The notes: generated from the sequence alone by a model not told the origin. A DNA stretch of 64,000 nucleotides from Myxococcales bacterium UBA1660 (GCA_002320815.1 DCLA01000019.1:1-64000); one strand, 5' to 3'; numbered from the stretch's first letter, positions 8,400 to 16,775 are shown. Numbers and translations: made by a program.

Positions 8400-8756
8400 T
8401 CAGACGGCCGGCATCCGGCGGACACCGACGGTGGCCACCAGCCACGTCAGCGCCAGCAGGGTGAAGCCCAGGATGGCCGGCGCCAGGGCCTCCGAGAGGC
8501 CGAACAGGAGGACCTCGGCGACCGAATGATCCTCGAGCCACTCGGGGTGAGTGGGGATGTTGTGGAAGACCGCGGCCACGTTGGTGCTCACCCCGGAGAG
8601 TAGGCTGAAGAGCGTGGTCGCGGAGAGGCCGCGCACCAGACTCATCCGGCGCTCGTCGGGGGCGCGGGCGAAGTACACCGCGGCCGCGATGGCCAGGGCC
8701 CCGAAGCCCAGTACGAAGAACATCACGAAGCCGCCGGCGCGGAAGAACTCGGCCAT
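8400..8756 (-). CDS. Small MotA/TolQ/ExbB-like membrane protein
   Basis: 118 aa with three hydrophobic segments at about 9-29, 45-66 and 85-112. The last stretch, 'GLSEALAPAILGFTLLALTW', resembles the G-x-x-x-A-L-x-x-x-x-x-G-x-x-x-A pattern of the MotA/TolQ/ExbB channel family. The protein is much shorter than ExbB (about 240 aa) and lacks the cytoplasmic loop. A very good ribosome binding site (GAGGAGGTG, four bases before ATG) makes it the first gene of the sigma-factor operon. A role as membrane sensor or anchor for that sigma system is plausible but not shown. Confidence 0.75.
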   Translation of the reverse strand: MAEFFRAGGFVMFFVLGFGALAIAAAVYFARAPDERRMSLVRGLSATTLFSLLSGVSTNVAAVFHNIPTHPEWLEDHSVAEVLLFGLSEALAPAILGFTLLALTWLVATVGVRRMPAV

Positions 8757-8877
8757 GGTCCACCTCCTCGGTCCGGGTGCGCGACGACCCGGTGTCGCCC
8801 ACGCCCCGAAGGACACCGGTACAACGTGCAAGGTTCGCGGACGTGACCGACTTTCTCGAGGGTGCGAGGCTCGGCCC

Positions 8878-10392
8878 ATGAAGCGCACCCTCCCCTTCCT
8901 GATCCTGGCCTGCGCCTCCCCGGCGTGGGCCCAGGTCTCCATCGCGCCCGGCGACGACGTCCAGGCCATCCTCAACGGCCTCGAGCCCGGCGAGGAAGCC
9001 GTCCTCGCGGACGGCACCTACGAGCTGACCACCAGGTTCTCCCTGGTGAACTCGGGCACCGCCGAGGCCCCCATCGTGATCCGCGCCGCCGACGGCGCGA
9101 CCCCCCACTTCCACCGACCGAACGCCGACGAGAACGTCATGGACGTCGAGGGGCAGCACCTGATCATCCGCGGGCTGACGTTCTCCGGTGGCTCCGCCGG
9201 CGTCCGCTTCCAGGTGGCCAGCGACATCACCTTCGAGGACTGCGAGATCTACGAGACCGCGGACGTCGCGCTGCGGATGAACGACGGCGGCGAGACCTAC
9301 GCGCGGATGCAGATCCTCCGGAACCACATCCACGACACCCACGGCACCGGCGAGGGGATGTACCTCGGGTGCAACGACGACGATTGCCGCGTGGCGGACT
9401 CGCTCATCGCCGGCAACCACGTGCACCACACCAACGCGATGGACGTGGGCCAGGGCGACGGGATCGAGCTCAAGGACGGCAGCTACGGCGTGACCATCCG
9501 GGACAACGTCATCCACGACACCAAGTACCCCTGCATCCTCGGCTACAGCGCGGCGGGCAACGGCACGCCCAACCTGGTCGAGGGCAACGTGATGTGGGGC
9601 TGCGGGGACAACGGCATCCAGTGGGAAGCCGACGCGACCCTCCGCAACAACATCGTCCTGGGCGCCGGTGGGAGCGCCTTCGCCTCCCAGGTCCACCAGG
9701 AGAACGGTCCCGCCAACCTGATCATCGTCCACAACACCTTCATCAACACCGGCGACGCCCTGGCCATCCGCAGCCCCTCGGGCCCGGTGTTGGTCGCCAA
9801 CAACGCCCTCTACTCGATGGGGCGCGCGCTCTTCGCGAACGGCGAGGACACCTCGCCCATCACCGCGACCGGCAACGCCGGCGTCGGTAGCGTCCAGGGC
9901 ATCGCCGGGGCCACGCTGGTACCCGGCGACATCGGCGCCGACTTCGTCGGGGCCAGCTTCTCCGGCGCCCTCCCCCAGAACGTCTACCCCACCGCCGGCG
10001 GAGCCCTCGGCGGCGCGGGGGACGCGGCCCACGTGACCGACCTCGACTTCGAGGGCCGGGACCGGATGGGCGTCGCCGACATCGGCGCCTACGCGCTGGC
10101 CGGGGAGCTCGGCTGGCCCATCGGCGAGGGCTTCAAGCCGGGCACCCCCGGCGGCGGGACCCCGGGCACCGACATGGGACCGAGCGGCGGCACCGACGGC
10201 GGCACCGGGTCCACGCCGGACGGCGGGTCCACGACCGGCCGGGACGGCGGGACCAGCGGCGGCGACGACGGCGCGGCGGCCGACGACGACGACGGCTGCG
10301 GGTGTCGCACGGCGGGCGCGCCCCGGGGCTCCGCGGCGGGCGCGCTGCTGCTCCTCGCGCTGGGCGGCGTGCTCCGCCGCCGCCGCCGCTAG
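8878..10392 (+). CDS. Secreted right-handed beta-helix protein with MYXO-CTERM-like sorting tail
   Basis: 504 aa. A signal peptide ends near AWA (residue 18). A parallel beta-helix of roughly 20-residue coils spans about 60-400, with repeats such as 'GLTFSGGSAGVRFQ', 'ILRNHIHDTHGTG', 'VTIRDNVIHDTKYP' and 'LRNNIVLGAGGSAF'. These are like PbH1 repeats of polysaccharide lyases and adhesins. The C-terminal 80 residues are a Gly/Thr/Asp linker, then GCGCR, a hydrophobic helix (AAGALLLLALGGVL) and RRRRR. This matches the MYXO-CTERM surface-sorting signal of Myxococcota. Catalytic residues of a lyase are not obvious. Confidence 0.85.
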   Translation: MKRTLPFLILACASPAWAQVSIAPGDDVQAILNGLEPGEEAVLADGTYELTTRFSLVNSGTAEAPIVIRAADGATPHFHRPNADENVMDVEGQHLIIRGLTFSGGSAGVRFQVASDITFEDCEIYETADVALRMNDGGETYARMQILRNHIHDTHGTGEGMYLGCNDDDCRVADSLIAGNHVHHTNAMDVGQGDGIELKDGSYGVTIRDNVIHDTKYPCILGYSAAGNGTPNLVEGNVMWGCGDNGIQWEADATLRNNIVLGAGGSAFASQVHQENGPANLIIVHNTFINTGDALAIRSPSGPVLVANNALYSMGRALFANGEDTSPITATGNAGVGSVQGIAGATLVPGDIGADFVGASFSGALPQNVYPTAGGALGGAGDAAHVTDLDFEGRDRMGVADIGAYALAGELGWPIGEGFKPGTPGGGTPGTDMGPSGGTDGGTGSTPDGGSTTGRDGGTSGGDDGAAADDDDGCGCRTAGAPRGSAAGALLLLALGGVLRRRRR

Positions 10393-10408
10393 GCTGCGCT
10401 CCGGTGCT

Positions 10409-10444
10409 CGACGTCGGCGCCCGTCAGCGGCGGCGCCGACGTCG
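10409..10444. terminator. Long perfect hairpin, probable bidirectional transcription end
   Basis: A perfect 13-bp inverted repeat (CGACGTCGGCGCC / GGCGCCGACGTCG) with a 10-base loop, 17 bases after the beta-helix stop. It also covers the last codons and stop of the convergent M23 gene. There is no U-tract, so if it ends transcription it does so as a GC-only hairpin. Confidence 0.45.
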
Positions 10445-11668
10445 GCGATGACCCGGGTGGGGTCGGGCCGACCGCGGCAGGCAACGGACCTCGTCCGGCC
10501 GCTCGCCGGTCCAGGTGGTCGAGGGGGTCTCCACCACGTTGCCATTGCGCCAGCGGATGCGCGGCCGCATCAGCGGCAGGGCGTCGCAGTGCTCGCCCTG
10601 GTCCACGTACATGAAGTGCACGTGGGGGCCGCGGCTGATCCCGGTGTTGCCCAGGAGGCTGATGACCTGGCCCCGGGCGACCAGCTCACCGGCGACGACG
10701 AGGTTCTCCCGGTTGTGCGCGTAGGCGCTGGTCCGCCCGTCCGGGTGGAGGATGACCACCATCCGGCCATACCCGCGGAGCCCGTGGCCCGCGTAGGCCA
10801 CGATGCCCCGCTCCACGGCCTTCACTGGCGTGCCCGGCGGCGCGTAGAGGTCGATGGCCAGGTGGTACCCGCCGGCGCCCGAACCCCAGCCGCGGAGGAA
10901 GACCGGATGATCCAGGGGAGCCCCGAGGGTGCCGGGACCCGCCGCGGGTTCGGGGGTCTCGGCGCCGGCGGCGGCGGGCGGGGTCTCCTCGACCCCCTCC
11001 TCGCCGTCGTCTTCCAGGGCGACATCGTCCGGGGTCTCTTCCGCCTCGGTCTCCTCGTCGTCCTCGCGCGGGACGATGGGGGTGCCTTCGCCGTAGGCGT
11101 GCCGAGGCACGCGCAGGGGCGCGCGGCGCGCCGCCTCGACCCAACGCGGCTCGGGGCCCGGACCCCCGAGCAGCACGTGAGCCGTGCGCACGGAGCCGAT
11201 GCCCAGCGAGTCCGCCCGGCCTTCGGCGTCCTGCTGATCCGGCCGCAGCTCGCGCTCGTCCAGTCGCGGCAGCCGGTTCTCGCTGCGGCGGCCGGGGATC
11301 CGAAGGCGCGCGCCGAGCCGGATGTTCTCGCCCCGGAGCCGGTTGGCCCGCTGGAGGGCGCGGACCGAGACCCGGTAGCGGCGCGCGATCTCCGAGAGCG
11401 TGTCGCCCCGCCGGACCACGTGGTAGCCCGCGCGCCGCGCCGCCGCCGCCGAGCCCCCACCCGGGATGCGCAGCCGCGTCCCGGCGCGGATGTTCTCGCC
11501 ACGGATGCGGTTGGTCCGCTGTAGGGTGCTCACGCTGGTCCGGAAGCGACGCGCGATGCCGGAGAGGGTGTCGCCGTTGCGGACGACGTAGGTGCGGTCG
11601 GCCTGGGCCACCCCCGCCATCGTGAGGAGCCCCAACGCGAGGGCCCATGCCGCCATCCGGTACACCAT
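10424..11668 (-). CDS. Periplasmic M23 metallopeptidase with two LysM domains
   Basis: 414 aa from ATG 11668. An upstream in-frame GTG at 11701 and an ATG at 11656 are also possible; the chosen start gives a normal signal peptide ending near AQA. Two LysM modules follow (YVVRNGDTLSGIARRF... and YHVVRRGDTLSEIARRY..., both ending LRIPG). Next is a long acidic linker rich in Glu/Asp, then a LytM/M23 domain with YHLAIDLY (zinc ligands His, Asp) and HVHFMY (third ligand). All zinc ligands are intact, so a peptidoglycan endopeptidase is expected. The C-terminus ends in six Arg. It lies directly downstream of the motor operon on the same strand. Confidence 0.9.
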   Translation of the reverse strand: MVYRMAAWALALGLLTMAGVAQADRTYVVRNGDTLSGIARRFRTSVSTLQRTNRIRGENIRAGTRLRIPGGGSAAAARRAGYHVVRRGDTLSEIARRYRVSVRALQRANRLRGENIRLGARLRIPGRRSENRLPRLDERELRPDQQDAEGRADSLGIGSVRTAHVLLGGPGPEPRWVEAARRAPLRVPRHAYGEGTPIVPREDDEETEAEETPDDVALEDDGEEGVEETPPAAAGAETPEPAAGPGTLGAPLDHPVFLRGWGSGAGGYHLAIDLYAPPGTPVKAVERGIVAYAGHGLRGYGRMVVILHPDGRTSAYAHNRENLVVAGELVARGQVISLLGNTGISRGPHVHFMYVDQGEHCDALPLMRPRIRWRNGNVVETPSTTWTGERPDEVRCLPRSARPHPGHRRRRRRR

Positions 11669-11707
11669 CGGCCCGAAAAATGAGGGGACCGCTGGCGCCA
11701 CGCAAGC

Positions 11708-12355
11708 CTACGGAGTGATCTCGAGGTCCTGGAGCCGATGGATCCACGCCCGCAGGAGGGGTCGATCCGCCTGCTCCAGGGCGCCGAGCGCCCGCGCGGC
11801 GACGGTGAGCGCGTGGTAGGGCCCGGCCTCGGCGGGGAGGGCCCGGCGGGCATCGGCCAAGGTCTTCTGGGCCACCGCGTCCGCCGAGCGCTCGCGGTAG
11901 AGGGCCTGGGCGACCTCCAGGAGCTCGCCGCCGTCGCCCCCGTGAGCCGGCGCCCGCTGGGCGAGCTGCTCCCGGAGCCGGGCGGCGTGCTGGGCGCCGA
12001 GCTCGCGGGCGACCCGTGGCGAGCGCTCCGGGTGCCGCAGCGCCGCGCGCCGGACCTCCCGGAAGGCGTGGCGCTCGAAGGCGGCCCGGGCCAGCCCGGC
12101 GCGGTCCGCGCCCACGGCCTCGAGGCGCTCGAGGTCCGCTTCGGCCGCGCGCTCGGCGCGCTCGAAGTCCTCCTGGAGGGCCTGCAGACGCTCCCGGGCC
12201 CGCTTCACGATGCGCGGCCGCGCGAGCTCGGGCGCCTCGGCGGCCTTCTCGGCGAGCCGCTCGACGAAGCGAAAGCGCGGTCGGTCGAACTCCATCAGCC
12301 CGGCGTTCGCGCCGTCGACGATGGCCGCCTGCAGGCTCTGGAGGTCGCTGCTCAC
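11708..12355 (-). CDS. DUF2894-like protein, last gene of motor-like operon
   Basis: 215 aa, predicted almost fully helical and cytoplasmic. The middle is an amphipathic Ala/Arg/Glu-rich coiled coil (about 30-120: 'RPRIVKRARERLQALQEDFERAERAAEADLERLEAV'). The C-terminus 'GPYHALTVAARALGALEQADRPLLRAWIHRLQDLEI' resembles the conserved end of DUF2894 proteins, which I recall occurring next to DUF802 and OmpA genes in gammaproteobacteria. The GTG start overlaps the stop of the OmpA gene as GTGA, so the two are translationally coupled. There is no signal peptide. It would be a cytosolic partner of the channel tail; the role is unknown. Confidence 0.7.
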   Translation of the reverse strand: MSSDLQSLQAAIVDGANAGLMEFDRPRFRFVERLAEKAAEAPELARPRIVKRARERLQALQEDFERAERAAEADLERLEAVGADRAGLARAAFERHAFREVRRAALRHPERSPRVARELGAQHAARLREQLAQRAPAHGGDGGELLEVAQALYRERSADAVAQKTLADARRALPAEAGPYHALTVAARALGALEQADRPLLRAWIHRLQDLEITP

Positions 12356-12999
12356 TTGCCGTTCTGCGTGCTGGCGGTGAGGCGCTCCAGGAGCGGCGCC
12401 GGGACGGGCGCGATCTCCACCCGGCGGTTGAGGGCCCGGCCCTCTTCATCGGCGTTGCTGGCGATGGGGTGCTGGGCCCCGAAGCCCGCGGCAAAGACCC
12501 GGCCCGGCGGGAAGCCGGCTTCGGTCAGGGTGCGCACCACCGTGAGGGCGCGCTCCACGCTGAGCTCCCAGTTGTCGGCGAAGGATCCATTGCGGCGGAG
12601 CTGGAGGTCGTCGGTGAAGCCGCTGACCATCGCGGTCTCGCCGCTGTGCTCCAGGTAGCCCTGGAGCGGACCGGCGAGCTGGCGGAGGAGGTCCTTGCCC
12701 TCCTGGCGGAGCTCGGCGGAGCTGGAGTCGAAGAGCACGCTGCCGCGGATGCCGATGCGCCCGTCGGTCAGGGTGATGAGCCCGCTGGCCAGGGGGCCGG
12801 CCAGGGCGCTCTCCAGCTCGTCGAGGCGCGCCTCGGCGGCCTCGTGTTCGGCGCGGACCTCGGCGAGGTCGTTGCTCAGGTCCACCTCGAAGAGGACCAT
12901 CCACGCGAAGAAGAGCACGAAGATCCCGAAGAGGCAGGCCATGAGGTCGCCGAAGGCGGCCCAGAGGACGCCCCCGCCCTCTTCGTCGTGGTCATGCAT
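12352..12999 (-). CDS. MotB/ZorB-like OmpA-family stator protein
   Basis: 215 aa from ATG 12999, which overlaps the upstream gene by 8 bases. It has a short cytoplasmic N-terminus, one membrane helix (about 11-34) with Asp18 in 'FGDLMACLFGIFVLFF', a coiled linker (40-68) and an OmpA peptidoglycan-binding domain (about 85-197). Asp18 sits where MotB and ZorB carry the proton-binding aspartate. In the OmpA part, Asp130 (GFTDD) and Arg193 (NRRVEI) match the diaminopimelate-binding pair. The protein should anchor to the cell wall and form an ion-driven stator with the adjacent DUF802 protein. The helix lacks the lipid anchor of ordinary OmpA/Pal proteins. Confidence 0.88.
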   Translation of the reverse strand: MHDHDEEGGGVLWAAFGDLMACLFGIFVLFFAWMVLFEVDLSNDLAEVRAEHEAAEARLDELESALAGPLASGLITLTDGRIGIRGSVLFDSSSAELRQEGKDLLRQLAGPLQGYLEHSGETAMVSGFTDDLQLRRNGSFADNWELSVERALTVVRTLTEAGFPPGRVFAAGFGAQHPIASNADEEGRALNRRVEIAPVPAPLLERLTASTQNGK

Positions 13000-15409
13000 C
13001 GGCGGCGACCCCGTCCGGCTCACGGCCGGCGCCCGGCCCGAAGAGCGGGCCCTGGTTCTCGATCTGGGCCACCAGGGCCTGCTGGAACCCGAGCTGCTGA
13101 TCGAAGAGCTCGTGGGTCCGCGCCAGGTACTGCCCGAGCACGTCCACCGCGGCGCCCTCGCCGGCCTCTTCCACCGCGCGCTCGACCTGGCCCAGGCTCT
13201 CCAGCCAGCGCTCGGCCGCTTCGCCGTGGCGCTCCACGGCGGCGGTGAAGAGCTCGGCCGCGGCGGCCAGCTCGGCGCCGCCAGCGGCGGTGGCTCCCGC
13301 GGCCTCGCGCACCAGCGCCGAAGTCTCCTCGAGACCAGCGCCCAGGCGCTTGGCCTCGGCGACCAGGGCCGCGCCCAGCTCGGCGGCGTGCACCGCGTGG
13401 CGCTCCTCGAGGGTCTCCTGCATCCCCCCCAGCTTCTCGGCCTGCGCGGTCAGCGCCTCGGCCACGGCCTGGAGTCGCTCGCGGTGCTGGTTCTCGAGGG
13501 TGGTCTGCATGGCGCCGAGGCGCTCGGCGTGGGCCCCCAGGGACTCCACCACCGCCTCGGTGCGCTTCTCCTGCCGCTCGGCCAGGCGGTCCTCGACCTC
13601 GGCCAGCGCCGCCGCGTGGGCGACGCGCGCGGCCTCCAGCTCGTTGCCGACCGCGTCCAAACGCGCCAGGAGCCCATCGGCCCGAGCGTCCCGCGCCACC
13701 TCGCGCTCGCTGGCTTCGCGGGCCATGGCCGCCACCGTCTCGCCGCCGACGCGGATCTGGTCCTCGGCGGAGCGCAGGGCCTCGGCGACCCGCTTGCCGT
13801 GCTCGGCCTCGGTGGCGCGGGCGGACTCCAGGGTCTCGCCCCAGGTCGCCACCAGCGCCTCGAGCCGCGCGGCGGCCTCGTCGCCGCGGGTGGTCTCGGC
13901 CTGGCGCGCGGCGGTGAGCGCCTCGCGCCACCCGGCCACCAGCGCCTCCAGGCGCTCGGCCACGGCCTCGCTCCGGCTCTCCTCGCCGATCACCAGCTCG
14001 CCGAGCTGCTCGGCCAGCCGGTCGCCCAAGGCGTCCAGGCGGGAGCCCATGCGCTCGACGTGCGCCTCCTCGGCGCGGGTGAGGGCCTCGAGCTGCTCGG
14101 CGAAGCGGCCCGCCAGGGACCCCTCGGCCTCGCCCAGCGCCTTCAGGTGCTCGGTGAAGCGGTCGGCCAGCGCCGACTCGTCCCGACGACGATCCCGGGC
14201 CGCGGCCTCGAGGTCGCTGGCGACCGCGCTGACGGCGGTCTGCAGGCGCTCCGCGAGGGCGGCGTCCTGCTCCTTGCGGCTCGAGCGCTCGGCGTCGAGG
14301 ACCTTCTGGAGCTCCGCGGCCTGGGCGGTCTGGGCGGCCCCCAGGGCCTCCACCTGCTCGCGGAGGGCGTCCTGCAGGGTGGAGAGCTGGGCGCTCGCCG
14401 AGGACTGCAGGGCGTCGAGCTGGGCCGCGCTGGTCGAGCGGACCGCCTCGAGCTGGGCGGTGGCCGTCTCCTGCATGGAGGCGAGCTGGTCCCGGGCGCT
14501 CTTCTGGACGGCGGTGACCACCTCGGCGGCCGCCGGCGCGAGGGCGGCCCCGGCGGCTTCCGCGGTCCGGGCCGCGGCGCCCTCGAGCGCCCCGCGCAGC
14601 TCGTCCAGCGAGGCCCGGTGGGTATCGCGCCAGTCGTCCCGGAGCGCGTCGATGCGCGTGGCCAGGAGGTCTCCGCGGGCGCGCTCGTCGTCACCCAAGC
14701 GCTCCAGCAGGAGCACCGCGTCGCGGAGGGCCTCGGCGGCGGCGGGCATGGCCTTGCCCTGGTCCGCCAACTCCTCGAGCGCGGAGAGCTGCCGGCGCGA
14801 CGCGCTCAGGTACGAGAGCGGGCCTGCGCACGCGGCGTGGATGGCTTCCTGGAGCTGCCGCGCCGAGCGCCGCACGAAGACCATCGCCAGGCCCAACATG
14901 GCCGACGAGGCCACGCCCGCGGCCGAGGTCCCGAAGCTGCGCATGAGGCCGCCCATGGGGCTGGCGAGGCCGGCCCGGAGCGAGTCGACGTCGGCGCTGG
15001 CCTCCAGGGCCGTCCGCGCCCCCCGGAGGGTCTCGAAGAGGCCCAGGAAGGTCCCCAGGAGCCCCAGCATGACCAGCAGGCCCACCAGGAAGGGCGCGAT
15101 GACCGGTCCATCGGCGGGCATGGGGTCGCGCTCGAGGTGGGCGCGGAGCCGGGCGGCGAGGGGCGCGGGGGCCCCCTCCAGGGTGACCTTCTCGCCCTCG
15201 GTCGGGCGCAGCACCTGGGTCAGGGAGCGCTTGGTGCGCCCCACGTGGCGCTCGCGCAGGATCAGCTCGGTCAACCCGACCAGGAACACGCCGCCCATGG
15301 CCAGGGTCAGGCCGAAGGCGAAGGAGTCGACGCCCGCGTAGAAGCCGGCGGCGCGCGCGACGACCACGATGCCGGCGGTGCCGGCGAGGAGGAGGACGAG
15401 TCGGGTCAT
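12992..15409 (-). CDS. DUF802-like MotA/ZorA-type channel with very long helical tail
   Basis: 805 aa. Two N-terminal helices lie at about 3-23 and 31-51, and a further pair at about 103-127 ('APFLVGLLVMLGLLGTFLGL') and 158-179 ('GTSAAGVASSAMLGLAMVF'). The G-L-L-G-T-F-x-G-L segment and the following small-residue helix are the signature pair of MotA/TolQ/ExbB/ZorA channels. From about 185 to the end there are some 600 residues of nearly uninterrupted Ala/Glu/Leu/Arg-rich heptad helix with repeated near-identical blocks (for example 'AERLGAMQTTLENQHRERLQAVAEALTAQAEKLGGMQETLEERH'). ZorA has a comparable cytoplasmic tail. The ATG overlaps the upstream stop as ATGA. I assign DUF802 from gene order and protein plan. 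Confidence 0.82.
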   Translation of the reverse strand: MTRLVLLLAGTAGIVVVARAAGFYAGVDSFAFGLTLAMGGVFLVGLTELILRERHVGRTKRSLTQVLRPTEGEKVTLEGAPAPLAARLRAHLERDPMPADGPVIAPFLVGLLVMLGLLGTFLGLFETLRGARTALEASADVDSLRAGLASPMGGLMRSFGTSAAGVASSAMLGLAMVFVRRSARQLQEAIHAACAGPLSYLSASRRQLSALEELADQGKAMPAAAEALRDAVLLLERLGDDERARGDLLATRIDALRDDWRDTHRASLDELRGALEGAAARTAEAAGAALAPAAAEVVTAVQKSARDQLASMQETATAQLEAVRSTSAAQLDALQSSASAQLSTLQDALREQVEALGAAQTAQAAELQKVLDAERSSRKEQDAALAERLQTAVSAVASDLEAAARDRRRDESALADRFTEHLKALGEAEGSLAGRFAEQLEALTRAEEAHVERMGSRLDALGDRLAEQLGELVIGEESRSEAVAERLEALVAGWREALTAARQAETTRGDEAAARLEALVATWGETLESARATEAEHGKRVAEALRSAEDQIRVGGETVAAMAREASEREVARDARADGLLARLDAVGNELEAARVAHAAALAEVEDRLAERQEKRTEAVVESLGAHAERLGAMQTTLENQHRERLQAVAEALTAQAEKLGGMQETLEERHAVHAAELGAALVAEAKRLGAGLEETSALVREAAGATAAGGAELAAAAELFTAAVERHGEAAERWLESLGQVERAVEEAGEGAAVDVLGQYLARTHELFDQQLGFQQALVAQIENQGPLFGPGAGREPDGVAADA

Positions 15410-16554
15410 GGGTGGGTTCTCGCTGCCGACGCGGGGTCGGGCTCATCGGATGTCGACGCCTCCGCGGCGTCTGCGGAGACCTCGGTCTCGGATGCGGGAT
15501 CCTCGACCCCAGCGGGCGCGACCTCGGCCGCGTCGGTGACTTCGTCGGCTCCGGAGGCCGCGGCCTCGGCGTCGGCGACCTCGGGGGCTTCGACCTCGGC
15601 TTCCGGGGCGACCTCGGGGGCTTCGACCTCGGCTTCCGGGGCGACCTCCGCCTCGGCTTCCGCGGCGGCTTCCGCCGGGGCGGACGCCTCGAGCTCCTCG
15701 CGATGGTCGATGCACGCGCGCACCAACGACTCCAGGAGCGCCCGCTCTTCGCGGAGGACCGCCCGCATGGCGGCGTCGAGGTCGGCGCGGAGCGAGGCGG
15801 CCGGGCCGGAGAGGAGGAACCGGTCCACCAACCCCCGCTCGATGGTCTCGGCCTCGGCGTGGGTCTCCACGAAGCGCGTGAAGATCGCCGCGAAGGCGGC
15901 GCCGAAACGTCGCGCGAGGGCCTGGTCGGTGTCCCCTTGGGCCCCGGCCACGCTGCGGCGGAGGGCGGCGTCGAGGCGCTCCAACCGCGCGGACTGGGGC
16001 CCGAGGGCCCGCAGGTCGCCGGCCGAGTCGGCGCGCAGCCGGTCGGCCTCCCGCCGCAGGGTGCGCATGATGGCCAGGCAGCGGTGGGTCCACGGGCGGC
16101 CCAGCTCGTCGGCGAGCTGGGCGAGCCAGTCGGCGGGCCGGCCGGCGCGGGAGCGCTCGAGCTGCAGGAGCTCGTGGACCCGGGCGGGGCCCGGCAGCGG
16201 GCTGCGACCGCGGGACGGGTCGGCCAGGGTCTTCTCCAGCCACCGCGAGCTGCTCTCCAACCGCATGGCCACGTGCTGGCCGAGCCAGCGGCCGTCGTCG
16301 ACGCGGGGCTCGGCGGCGGGCCACTGGTCGTTGGTCAGGACCTCGGCGACGGCCACGCTGCCCACCAGGTCGCTGCGGGTGGCCAGGACCTCGACCGGAG
16401 ACCGGGGCTCGACCACCTCGGCGCCGGCGAGCCGATCCAGCCGGGCGGCGATCTCCACCAGATCGACGGCGAGGGCGCTCCGGCGCCCGGGCGCGGGACG
16501 ACCGAGGGGTGCCGCGCCCCGCCGCTCCGACAGCACCGCCTTCGATCCCAACAT
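15406..16554 (-). CDS. DUF3348-like protein, first gene of motor-like operon
   Basis: 382 aa from ATG 16554; a longer open frame upstream is in the spacer and has no family pattern. Residues 1-270 fit DUF3348: a Val/Glu-rich helical start, then 'RVHELLQLERSRAGRPADWLAQLADELGRPWTHRCLAIMRTLRREADRLRAD', 'RFGAAFAAIFTRFVETHAEAETIERGLVDRFLLSGP' and a basic/acidic helix ending 'SLVRACIDHREEL'. The last 90 residues are a low-complexity Ala/Glu/Val/Pro tail with an 11-residue tandem repeat. There is no membrane helix. It heads the operon and its stop overlaps the channel gene start. The function is unknown; a cytosolic partner of the motor is inferred. Confidence 0.72.
   Translation of the reverse strand: MLGSKAVLSERRGAAPLGRPAPGRRSALAVDLVEIAARLDRLAGAEVVEPRSPVEVLATRSDLVGSVAVAEVLTNDQWPAAEPRVDDGRWLGQHVAMRLESSSRWLEKTLADPSRGRSPLPGPARVHELLQLERSRAGRPADWLAQLADELGRPWTHRCLAIMRTLRREADRLRADSAGDLRALGPQSARLERLDAALRRSVAGAQGDTDQALARRFGAAFAAIFTRFVETHAEAETIERGLVDRFLLSGPAASLRADLDAAMRAVLREERALLESLVRACIDHREELEASAPAEAAAEAEAEVAPEAEVEAPEVAPEAEVEAPEVADAEAAASGADEVTDAAEVAPAGVEDPASETEVSADAAEASTSDEPDPASAARTHP
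15575..15640. repeat. Two tandem 33-bp coding repeats
   Basis: Two identical 33-base units (15575-15607 and 15608-15640) followed by a diverged third copy. They encode the 11-residue repeat EVAPEAEVEAP in the tail of the DUF3348-like protein. Confidence 0.8.
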
Positions 16555-16775
16555 CGCACCGCCGTTAGCGAGCCCGTGGAGGGGGTTCAAGGAAGATCGC
16601 ACGGATCGCCGGATGGGGGGTATCACGACGATTCCCCAATTTCGGCGTGCTCTCGTGGGCTTAGGATAGTTGTCCCCAGGCTGTGCTTCTGCGCCCCGGG
16701 GGCGATCCGAGGGTACGAAAGGCGATCGCATTCGCGGGCCGGCTCCAGGCGAGAGAAGCGTGCTATGCCGGGTCC

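Noticed and set aside
11708..16554. Complete Zorya defence system
   Set aside because: Only ZorA/ZorB-like genes are present. No ZorC, ZorD or ZorE-type effector (helicase, nuclease) is adjacent, so I do not call it Zorya.
12695..16669. Open frame of 1324 codons on the plus strand
   Set aside because: It lies antisense to the channel and DUF3348-like genes and has only shadow composition (Gly/Leu/Arg/Ala).
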